DNA from: SCGC-AAA471-B05 sp032249055
GTDB taxonomy: Archaea > Thermoproteota > Thermoprotei > Gearchaeales > Gearchaeaceae
Direction: 5' to 3'
DNA: 16,217 nt
Assembly: GCA_032249055.1 (NCBI GenBank)
Contig: JAVVGP010000013.1
Span: 1-16,217, forward strand
Shown here: piece by piece, positions 7,129-13,216 of the stretch
How positions within the stretch are numbered: position 1 is the stretch's first letter
How the letters are laid out: every line of letters starts with the position of its first letter
The notes under the pieces: generated by a model
The model's database searches: none
What the model saw: only the letters and a program-made list of their open reading frames with translations
Told to the model about the DNA's origin: nothing
Program-made: the position numbers and the translations under genes

Positions 7129-7380
7129 TTAGCTTGAATCTAACTCTTTTTCCATATCTTCTTTAATTTTAATAATTTTTTCATAAAGTATATTAAGCAT
7201 TAGTTCACTTGAAAGAGGAGGCTCTACACGATCAACGTTTTCTATAAATCTATGAATATCTTCTATTTCTTTTGATACTGTTTTACCATTTTTTGATAAA
7301 ACAAGAACCAAAGTTCCTTTAGGTGTTAAATAAACTTTATCAAAACCAAATATTTCTTCTAAAAACTTTAACTCTTGCAT
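7129..7380 (-). CDS. Small protein of unknown function, coupled to the FrhB-like gene
   Basis: This 83-residue protein is not recognised. It has mixed strand/helix character: an N-terminal helix (MQELKFLEEIFGF), a strand pair around YLTPKGTLVLVLSKNG (17-32), and a charged C-terminal half with a likely long helix (YEKIIKIKEDMEKELD). There are no cysteines, no membrane segment and no signal peptide, so it should be a soluble cytosolic protein. The ATG at 7380 follows the stop of the FrhB-like gene by only 4 bp, so the two are almost certainly cotranscribed and perhaps act together, for example as a small partner subunit. The next gene (ureohydrolase) is 44 bp away. The gene is considered real because of this tight spacing and the absence of a competing frame. 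Confidence 0.75.
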   Translation of the reverse strand: MQELKFLEEIFGFDKVYLTPKGTLVLVLSKNGKTVSKEIEDIHRFIENVDRVEPPLSSELMLNILYEKIIKIKEDMEKELDSS

Positions 7381-7384
7381 TATA

Positions 7385-8455
7385 TTACTGCATTAGTTTG
7401 CTAAGCTGGAAAGAATGCCCTCTAAATTTTTGTTCAATTGCTCTTTTTGCAACAAATTTAACCTTTGGTTTCTCAGTGCTTTTTACTATTTTACCCGCTC
7501 TTAAAGCACTTTCGATTAACTGTTTTCCAACTTGAGATCTAATTATTGCAAAATTCCATCCATCCGGTGCACCATTTGCACCTAAGGATATATCACTAGC
7601 TTCAGCTGTAAAATCTCTGCAAACATAACATGAGCCAAAAACAGCTTCTTCTAATTCATCAATATGAATTTTTTTCACTTCACCATTTTTCAACCTAAAT
7701 ATTACATTCCTTTTTACAAGAATGTTATTAACATCCTTAGGTTCAATGTTTAGTTTTTCCTTTGCTATTCTAAAGAATTCTTCTCTTCTCCACGTTTTTG
7801 AACAAAATAATCCTAATGTTAAAGCTACTTTTCCTTTAAATTTTGGAACTCTTTCTGTTAATTTTGCAGCTGCAGTTTGGCATCCTGTTCCTACAATAGC
7901 TATTTTATTTAATCTTAATTTATCTATAGCAGTTCTTAAAGGAGTTACCATTGGAACATGCCAATATATTGTTTGTGAATATTTCCTTAATTCTTTAGGA
8001 TCTGTTACAATTACTGCTTTAGCATACCATTCTTCATCTTTTGTAGCTACTATTGCACCGTCAATTAAGCCTATTTCAAAAGCATGTTCTAATAATGCTG
8101 TTGTAACACCGCCATCTGTTGCATTTTTCCAAAGTTCAGGCTCAGTAGCTTTATATATACCATATTCAATATAATCACCTAGAGGTTTGTCTATAGGAGC
8201 TTCGTAAGGATTTACTACAGGACACGCTAATGGGCAAAGTTGACATAAAATACATACACCTATTAATTGGGCTCCTTCAGAACTCCTTTCATCTACTTCT
8301 AATACTTGTGGCGGACATACTGCAACACAACCACCACATAAACAACATAAGTCAGGTTTTACAACAAAAGCTGCTAGATCTCCAAATGTCAATATTTTAG
8401 AAGTTGATAAATTAGGTCTATAAATATCAGGTGAACGTATTTCTACTTTTGACAT
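7385..8455 (-). CDS. FrhB-like coenzyme F420 hydrogenase/dehydrogenase beta-subunit family protein
   Basis: This protein of 356 residues has two N-terminal [4Fe-4S] motifs of the C-x2-C-x2-C-x3-C-P type (C37, C40, C43, C47 and C68, C71, C74, C78). They are followed by the FrhB N- and C-terminal domains: KNATDGGVTTALLEHAFE (109-126), IAIVGTGCQTAA near 186-197, GLFCSKTWRREEFF, and GSCYVCRDFTAEASDISLGANGAPDGW with further cysteines. Members bind FAD and iron-sulfur clusters and pass electrons between reduced F420 and a partner such as ferredoxin, hydrogenase, sulfite reductase or glutamate synthase. No hydrogenase subunit is seen in the window, so the partner is unknown. It is the first gene of a two-gene unit and lies 2 kb from the F420 operon. 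The ATG at 8455 fits a TATA box about 29 bp upstream. Confidence 0.9.
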   Translation of the reverse strand: MSKVEIRSPDIYRPNLSTSKILTFGDLAAFVVKPDLCCLCGGCVAVCPPQVLEVDERSSEGAQLIGVCILCQLCPLACPVVNPYEAPIDKPLGDYIEYGIYKATEPELWKNATDGGVTTALLEHAFEIGLIDGAIVATKDEEWYAKAVIVTDPKELRKYSQTIYWHVPMVTPLRTAIDKLRLNKIAIVGTGCQTAAAKLTERVPKFKGKVALTLGLFCSKTWRREEFFRIAKEKLNIEPKDVNNILVKRNVIFRLKNGEVKKIHIDELEEAVFGSCYVCRDFTAEASDISLGANGAPDGWNFAIIRSQVGKQLIESALRAGKIVKSTEKPKVKFVAKRAIEQKFRGHSFQLSKLMQ

Positions 8456-8479
8456 ACAATTTCTTCTTCTTTCAAAGAA

Positions 8480-8489
8480 CTTATAAGTT
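8480..8489 (-). promoter_or_regulatory. Probable TATA box for the FrhB-like gene
   Basis: ACTTATAAGT, itself a perfect palindrome, is centred 29 bp before the ATG at 8455. A second TATA-like half site lies further upstream at 8496-8506. Confidence 0.45.
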
Positions 8490-8495
8490 TATCTC

Positions 8496-8522
8496 TTATA
8501 TAAATTAAAAAAATTTATATAA
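8496..8522. repeat. 27-bp AT-only inverted repeat in the frhB-like / pckA divergent promoter
   Basis: Perfect 11-bp arms, TTATATAAATT and AATTTATATAA, flank five A's. The right arm contains the likely plus-strand TATA box of the PEP carboxykinase gene (8514-8521, 28-35 bp before the ATG at 8549). The left arm is its mirror image, facing the FrhB-like gene. It may be a paired TATA arrangement, a regulator site, or both. Confidence 0.6.
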
Positions 8523-8548
8523 TATAAAATAATTTTATTTTTCATTCA

Positions 8549-10312
8549 ATGGCAGTAATTCTTGAAGAAGCGAAGGGATTAAATAAAGAATTAATAAAAT
8601 GGGTTAAAGAAGTTGCTGAAATTACCGAACCTGATGAAATATTAATTTGTGATGGTTCGGATGAGGAATTTAATTATTTGATTAATATTTTGTTAAAGGA
8701 AGGAAGTTTAATAAAGTTAAACGAAGAAAAATATCCAGGATGTTATCTTTACAGAAGTGCTCCTTTTGATGTAGCTAGAACCGAAGAAGCTACTTATATA
8801 TGTACTAAAAAGAAAGAAGAAGCTGGTCCAAACAATAATTGGATGGAACCAAATGAAGCAAAAAGTAAGCTGTTTAAATTGTTAAAAGGTTGCATGAGAG
8901 GAAGAAAAATGTTTGTTGTACCTTACATCTTAGGTCCTGTTTCATCAAAATATTCACAAATAGGTGTTGAAATAACCGATAGTCCTTATGTTGTAATAAA
9001 TTTAAGATTCTTAACAAGGATGGGTAAAATAGCTTTAGAAAAATTAAATGAAACAAACAATTTTGTAAAAGGAATTCATTCCATGGGCAATTTGGATCCT
9101 AAGAATAAATATATATGTCATTTTCCTGAAGAAATGCTAATAATAAGCATAAATTCGAATTATGGAGGAAATTCTATATTAAGCAAAAAATGTCATTCTT
9201 TAAGGTTAGCAAGTTATCAAGCAAGAAAAGAAAAATGGATGGCTGAGCATATGCTTGTTATAGGATTGGAAAATCCTGAAGGAGAAATAATATATATTAC
9301 TGCAGCATTTCCTAGTGCAAGCGGAAAAACAAACTTAGCAACTTTATCTCCTTCAGGTAAATATTCAGATTGGAAAATATGGTTAATAAGTGATGATATA
9401 GCTTGGATGTATGTTGGTAATGATGGAAGACTTTATGCAATAAATCCTGAATATGGTTTCTTTGGTGTAGTTGTTGGTATAAATGAAAAAGTAACACCAA
9501 ATTTAATGAAAACTATAAGTAAAAATACGATATTTACAAATGTTGCGCTAACTAAAGATTTAACTCCTTGGTGGGAAGGTCTTGGAGAATATCCAGAGGA
9601 ATTATTAGATTGGCAAGGTAAACCGTGGAAAAAGGGAAAGCCTGCTGCTCATCCAAATTCAAGATTTACAACATATTTAAAGCAATATCCTTATATTTCA
9701 CCTTACTTTGAAGATCCAAACGGTGTTCCGGTATCTGTTATACTTTTTGGAGGAAGAAGAAGTAAAACTATTCCTTTAGTATTTGAAACTTTTAGCTGGG
9801 AACATGGTGTTTTAGCTGGTGCTATGATGCGTGTTGAAACTACAGCTGCTGCTGAAGGTGAAGTTGGAAGATTGAGAAATGACCCTATGGCAATGTTGCC
9901 TTTCTGTGGCTATAATATAGGAGATTATTTTGCTCATTGGCTAGAAATGGGTGAAAGAATCAAACATAAACCAAGAATTTTCTATGTTAATTGGTTTAGA
10001 AAAAATGAAAAAGGTAAATTCATTTGGCCAGGTTTTAATGAAAATATTAGAGTTTTAAAATGGATATGGGATAGGATAAAAGGAAAAGTTGGCGCTGAAA
10101 AAACACCTATTGGATATATTCCAAGGAAGGAAGATTTTGATTTTGAAGGTTTAAATCTTAAAGATGAAGATATTAATGAGTTATTTAAAATAGATAAAAA
10201 TGAATGGATAAAAGAATTTATGGAAGCGAAAAAGTTTTTTGAAAAATTCGGTAATAGATTTCCTAAAAAATTATGGGATATATTCTACGAAATATTGGAA
10301 AATCTTAAATGA
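8549..10312 (+). CDS. pckG: Phosphoenolpyruvate carboxykinase (GTP)
   Basis: This protein of 587 residues belongs to the GTP-dependent PEP carboxykinase family, which interconverts oxaloacetate + GTP and PEP + CO2 + GDP, for gluconeogenesis or anaplerosis. Motifs in order are the P-loop/kinase-1 FPSASGKTNL (254-263), the metal-binding DDIAW (from D282), NPEYGFFGVVVG, GGRRSKTIPLVFE and DPMAMLPFCGYN (445-456) followed by DYFAHWL. The P-loop has S258 where most GTP enzymes carry a hyper-reactive cysteine (PSACGKTN). Length is close to the family norm of about 600. The ATG at 8549 follows a TATA box at 8514-8521. The stop overlaps the next start as ATGA, so this gene leads a three-gene run with the HD protein and the oxygenase-like gene. 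Transcription diverges from the FrhB-like gene. Confidence 0.97.
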   Translation: MAVILEEAKGLNKELIKWVKEVAEITEPDEILICDGSDEEFNYLINILLKEGSLIKLNEEKYPGCYLYRSAPFDVARTEEATYICTKKKEEAGPNNNWMEPNEAKSKLFKLLKGCMRGRKMFVVPYILGPVSSKYSQIGVEITDSPYVVINLRFLTRMGKIALEKLNETNNFVKGIHSMGNLDPKNKYICHFPEEMLIISINSNYGGNSILSKKCHSLRLASYQARKEKWMAEHMLVIGLENPEGEIIYITAAFPSASGKTNLATLSPSGKYSDWKIWLISDDIAWMYVGNDGRLYAINPEYGFFGVVVGINEKVTPNLMKTISKNTIFTNVALTKDLTPWWEGLGEYPEELLDWQGKPWKKGKPAAHPNSRFTTYLKQYPYISPYFEDPNGVPVSVILFGGRRSKTIPLVFETFSWEHGVLAGAMMRVETTAAAEGEVGRLRNDPMAMLPFCGYNIGDYFAHWLEMGERIKHKPRIFYVNWFRKNEKGKFIWPGFNENIRVLKWIWDRIKGKVGAEKTPIGYIPRKEDFDFEGLNLKDEDINELFKIDKNEWIKEFMEAKKFFEKFGNRFPKKLWDIFYEILENLK

Positions 10313-10812
10313 AAATAGAAAATCTTGTAGATTTTTTGCTAGAAGTTTATAAATTAAAAGAAATAAAGAGAAAAGGTTGGGTAGTTAAAGTAGGTATTGA
10401 TGAAGCTGAAAGTGTTGCAAGTCATACTTTTGGAATGTTACTTTTAGCTTCGATAATCTATAACAAGTCTGACTTGATGAAAAATATATCTTTACATGAT
10501 ATTGCTGAAATAAAAATAGGAGATTTACTTCCAGAGGAAAAAGATAAGGAGTTGGAGAAAAAAGTATATGAGGAGATTGTTAAAAATGTAGCAAAAGACT
10601 GGAATTTGCCTAAGAGTTTAGATGAAATATTTAGATTAGAGAAAATTAAGGAACTAGATAGATTAGATATGGCTTTGCAAGCTCTTTATTATAAAGAAAA
10701 AGGCTATCCTAAAGAAAAGCTCAGAGAGTTTATTGTTTCAGCAGAAAAGGAAATCAAAAGTAAGGAGTTAAAAGAGATATTAGAAGAAATAAAGAAGAGA
10801 TTCGAAAAATAA
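10309..10812 (+). CDS. HD-domain phosphohydrolase (YfbR/HDDC2-like)
   Basis: This protein of 167 residues is a one-domain HD protein like the YfbR/HDDC2 5'-deoxynucleotidases, which remove phosphate from dNMPs. Metal ligands and neighbours are visible: ESVASHTFGM with H39, the LHDIAE motif with H63-D64 and E67, IGDLLP with D72, and KELDRLDMALQA with D117 as the last ligand. The C-terminus is a charged helical tail. The ATG overlaps the PEP carboxykinase stop (ATGA), and its own stop directly abuts the next ATG (TAAATG), so it is translationally coupled on both sides. The nucleotide substrate is an inference from the family; no connection to PEP metabolism is evident. Confidence 0.88.
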   Translation: MKIENLVDFLLEVYKLKEIKRKGWVVKVGIDEAESVASHTFGMLLLASIIYNKSDLMKNISLHDIAEIKIGDLLPEEKDKELEKKVYEEIVKNVAKDWNLPKSLDEIFRLEKIKELDRLDMALQALYYKEKGYPKEKLREFIVSAEKEIKSKELKEILEEIKKRFEK

Positions 10813-11423
10813 ATGGAAAATACAATTTTTGATTTATCTTATTTTAATATTCATAAAATCTTTCAAGAACTAAAAGAAATAGGTGCTATCTCGTTTAAGT
10901 TACTTAGAGATGATTTTAGGAACCTTCTCTATAATGAAGCACTAAATTTTAATTATAAAAAGGAGCCAGTGGAAGTTAATGCTAAAAAATATATTGTAAA
11001 AATGGAAGTTGAATCATGCAGAAGTTTTCCTAATAATAGTTTATTTTATACATTAAAGGAAACATTTCAGAATTTTATAATTAATGAATTTAAAAAAGTT
11101 GGTGAAGATATTTTTGAGACCCCCTTAAATTTTAATTCGATGATCCTTCTTAGGTATCCCAAAGGTTCAATAGGAATTTCTCCTCATCAAGACAATCCTA
11201 AATACATCAATTTGATTTGCATTTTTGTAATAAAAGGTAAAGGCAAATTCTTTATCTGCAAAAATGAAAAGGGGACGATGCTATAGAAATAAGCTCGAAT
11301 GAAGGTAACGTTATAATTCTTAGAGCACCAGGGTTTTTAAAATCAAAGCAAAGACCCTTTCATTTTGTAAAGGATATTGAAGAAGAAAGATATACCTTTG
11401 GTTTAAGACAGGAAAAGCTTTAA
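10813..11423 (+). pseudogene. 2OG-Fe(II) oxygenase-like protein, frame broken at 11268-11274 (frameshift or programmed slip)
   Basis: The first frame gives 157 residues and stops at 11286. The frame one base back continues without a break from 11274 to the stop at 11423 with the missing end of the same protein; joined, they make 203 residues. The first part carries YPKGSIGISPHQDNPKYINL, with the HxD iron ligands, then FVIKGKGKFFIC. The second part carries GNVIILRAPGF and RPFHFV, with the distal histidine, then RYTFGLRQ, with the arginine that would bind 2-oxoglutarate. All catalytic parts are thus present but split. The break lies at A-AAG-GGG, which in the zero frame is an exact X-XXY-YYZ slip site, and is also a run of A's and G's prone to read errors or a 1-bp loss. 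The gene is last in the pckG-HD run. The substrate is unknown; the family is inferred from motifs. Confidence 0.8.
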
Positions 11424-11450
11424 ATTTAAAAGAATTACACTTCTTAGATC

Positions 11451-11472
11451 TGAATTTTAGAAATAAAATTTA
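11451..11472 (+). other. Small AT-rich hairpin with GAAA loop
   Basis: Arms TGAATTTTA and TAAAATTTA (one G-U pair) flank a GAAA tetraloop in the 116-bp gap after the oxygenase-like gene. No T-run follows directly. It may be a 3'-end structure or chance in AT-rich DNA. The rest of the gap holds only the next promoter. Confidence 0.3.
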
Positions 11473-11511
11473 AGAAATTGTTTCATAAAATTGAATTTGA
11501 ATTTTCATGTT

Positions 11512-11525
11512 TTTATTTAATATTA
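11512..11525 (+). promoter_or_regulatory. Probable TATA box for the OsmC-family gene
   Basis: TTTATTTAATATTA lies 15-28 bp upstream of the ATG at 11540, consistent with a leaderless or short-leader transcript. Confidence 0.4.
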
Positions 11526-11539
11526 ATTAAATCTTAAGT

Positions 11540-11932
11540 ATGAGTGTTAAAGTCACATGGAAAGTTAATGAAGGATATATAGGCTACGATTCTAAAGGAA
11601 ACACCATAGAACTTGGTAAAGATAAATTTTCTCCAATGGAACTTTTATTAATTTCCTTAGCAGGATGTACAGCAATAGATGTTGTCGAAATATTAACTAA
11701 AATGAGGAAAAAAATAAAAGAAGTAAATGTCTATGTTGAAGGAGAAAGGAATGAAGAATATCCAAGATATTGGAAAAAAGCAAAAATAAAATATGAGATT
11801 TTAGGAGAAGATATCACAAATGCGGATGCTGAAAAAGCAATAAAGCTTTCAATGGATATTTATTGTTCAGTAGCTGCAACAATTTCAGGCAAGACTGAGA
11901 TATCTTATAGCTATGAAATTAAAAAAGTATAA
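11540..11932 (+). CDS. OsmC/Ohr-family protein
   Basis: This 130-residue OsmC-like protein is of full family length. The conserved SPMELLLISLAGCTAIDVVEIL (31-52) carries the first redox cysteine, C43, and E50 in the following helix. The second cysteine is C109 in DIYCSVAATI. The family reduces organic hydroperoxides or fatty-acid peroxides with these two cysteines, usually fed by a lipoylated or thioredoxin-like reductant. It is more like the short archaeal/YhfA group than classical Ohr, so its peroxide range is uncertain. It has its own promoter region, is followed 63 bp later by the dehydrogenase gene, and could be a single-gene unit. A lipoate-ligase gene about 11 kb away in the same window is an interesting but unproven link. 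Confidence 0.9.
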   Translation: MSVKVTWKVNEGYIGYDSKGNTIELGKDKFSPMELLLISLAGCTAIDVVEILTKMRKKIKEVNVYVEGERNEEYPRYWKKAKIKYEILGEDITNADAEKAIKLSMDIYCSVAATISGKTEISYSYEIKKV

Positions 11933-11961
11933 TTAAAAGTTAAGTTAAAAAATTACTTTTT

Positions 11962-11973
11962 CAAAAATATTAA
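11962..11973 (+). promoter_or_regulatory. Possible TATA box for the hydroxyacid dehydrogenase gene
   Basis: CAAAAATATTAA lies about 23-34 bp upstream of the ATG at 11996. Based on spacing and composition only. Confidence 0.35.
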
Positions 11974-11995
11974 TTCTATTTCGTAATAATCTTTC

Positions 11996-12850
11996 ATGAA
12001 TATAGGATTTATAGGGCTTGGCAGAATGGGAAGTAGAATTGCAAAAAACTTACTTAAAGAATATGGAAATATTAACGTTTATAATAGAACAAAAGAAAAA
12101 GCAAAAGAACTAATTGAATTAGGAGCAAAGTTTTTTGATACTCCAAAAGAACTTGCTAAATATTCAAATGTTATATTTACAATAGTTTCAAATTCCGAAG
12201 CTGTAAAAGAAGTACTTTTAGGTTCCGAAGGTGCTTTTCATTCAGCTTCAAAGGATACATATTTTATAGATATGTCAACAATTGAACCAGATGTTTCAAT
12301 AGAAATTTACAATATAGCTAAACAAAAAGGATTTCACTTTTTAGATGCTCCATTGATTGGAAGTATTGATGCAGCTGAAAAGGCAACTTTAACTATAATT
12401 GTAGGAGGTGATAAAGAAGATTTTGAACATGTATTACCAATATTACAAAAAATAGGTAAAAACATATTTTATGTAGGACCTGCAGGAAGTGGTTCAAAAC
12501 TTAAATTAATAAATAACGTTTTAATTGCCAACACACCTGTCATATTTGGAGAAATTTTAAATATAGCTAAAAAATCAGGTTTAGATTTACAAGTAGTATT
12601 AAATGTATTAAAATCAGGAATTTTTGGACAGATTTTAACTTATTATGAAAATAGGATAGTATATAAGAACTTTTCTACTAGATTTAGTTTGGAATTAATG
12701 TTAAAAGATTTAAAATATGCAAAAAAATTAGCCTCAACGTTTAATTGCAAAACAGCTATTATAGATAGTCTAGTTCAAGTTTATGATGAAGCGTTTAAAA
12801 AAGGTTTATCGCAACTAGATTACACTGCTGTAAGTACAGTTTTTGAATAA
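11996..12850 (+). CDS. Beta-hydroxyacid dehydrogenase (3-hydroxyisobutyrate / 6-phosphogluconate dehydrogenase family)
   Basis: This protein of 284 residues has an N-terminal Rossmann fold with GLGRMGSRIAKNL (7-19) and NRTKEKA, suggesting NADP preference because an Arg follows the second strand. Next are DMSTI (92-96), the substrate loop DAPLIGSIDAAEKATLTI (117-134), the catalytic lysine K170 in GSGSKLKLINN, and the C-terminal KDLKYAKK (237-244). The family reduces short aldehyde-acids or oxidises beta-hydroxyacids such as 3-hydroxyisobutyrate, tartronate semialdehyde or succinic semialdehyde and glyoxylate. The IGS in place of the common SGG in the substrate loop prevents a firm substrate call. 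It stands alone between the OsmC gene and a convergent Lrp-like gene that ends 13 bp away. Confidence 0.9.
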   Translation: MNIGFIGLGRMGSRIAKNLLKEYGNINVYNRTKEKAKELIELGAKFFDTPKELAKYSNVIFTIVSNSEAVKEVLLGSEGAFHSASKDTYFIDMSTIEPDVSIEIYNIAKQKGFHFLDAPLIGSIDAAEKATLTIIVGGDKEDFEHVLPILQKIGKNIFYVGPAGSGSKLKLINNVLIANTPVIFGEILNIAKKSGLDLQVVLNVLKSGIFGQILTYYENRIVYKNFSTRFSLELMLKDLKYAKKLASTFNCKTAIIDSLVQVYDEAFKKGLSQLDYTAVSTVFE

Positions 12851-12863
12851 AAAAATAAAAAAA
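12849..12863 (-). terminator. Oligo-T terminator after the Lrp-like gene
   Basis: On the minus strand, directly after the stop, are seven T's, an A and seven more T's. Such T-runs end transcription in archaea without a hairpin. It overlaps the stop of the convergent dehydrogenase gene. Confidence 0.55.
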
Positions 12864-13100
12864 TTAGTATGTTTCTATTACTACTGAAGTAGAAGTTTTT
12901 ATTACTCCAGGTACTGAAAGTATTTTTTCTTTAATTGTTTTGGACAATTCTGAGAAATCTTTTGCATCAAGCTCTACAACTAGATCAAATTCTCCTGTTA
13001 CTGCTTTTACTGATTTAGCGTTTTGTATTTTTTTAATTTCAGTACCTACTTTGTCAATTTTATTAGGTTCTACTACAACAAATACGTATGCTTCTACCAT
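12864..13100 (-). CDS. Stand-alone Lrp/AsnC-type RAM domain protein
   Basis: This protein of 78 residues consists only of the regulatory ligand-binding (RAM) domain of Lrp/AsnC proteins, with its beta-alpha-beta-beta-alpha-beta order: AYVFVVVEP, the helix KVGTEIKKI, VKAVTGEFDLVVELDA, the helix FSELSKTIKEKIL, and VIKTSTSVVIETY. There is no helix-turn-helix, so it cannot bind DNA alone. Such proteins form oligomers that may bind amino acids or partner with full-length Lrp proteins. I chose the ATG at 13100 over a TTG two codons upstream (13106), because the TATA box at 13121-13131 is then 26 bp away and the ATG gives the usual N-terminus. It is monocistronic with its own promoter and an oligo-T terminator. 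Confidence 0.9.
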   Translation of the reverse strand: MVEAYVFVVVEPNKIDKVGTEIKKIQNAKSVKAVTGEFDLVVELDAKDFSELSKTIKEKILSVPGVIKTSTSVVIETY

Positions 13101-13120
13101 AAACAAATTAATTTTTGTAA

Positions 13121-13131
13121 AGTATATAAAT
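13121..13131 (-). promoter_or_regulatory. TATA box for the Lrp/RAM gene
   Basis: AATTTATATAC-like sequence on the minus strand is centred 26 bp before the ATG at 13100, the expected spacing for a leaderless transcript. The rest of the 116-bp gap (13101-13216) shows no other feature. Confidence 0.5.
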
Positions 13132-13216
13132 TTAAAGAATTCATAAAGATTGATTTAACTTAAAAAGGTGGTTAATACAACATTTTAGTAAAACTTCTAA
13201 TATCTTCTTTTAAAAC

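Noticed and set aside
7722..8174. 150-residue plus-strand frame opposite the FrhB-like gene
   Set aside because: Longest shadow, but it has no recognisable domain and the minus-strand gene has clear motifs over the whole span.
11424..11539. RNA gene in the 116-bp gap after the oxygenase-like gene
   Set aside because: Only a weak AT hairpin is seen; no tRNA-like arms, no GC-rich core as expected for structured RNA in a thermophile.
13101..13106. TTG start for the Lrp/RAM gene, two codons upstream
   Set aside because: The ATG at 13100 is at the right distance from the TATA box and gives the usual domain start.
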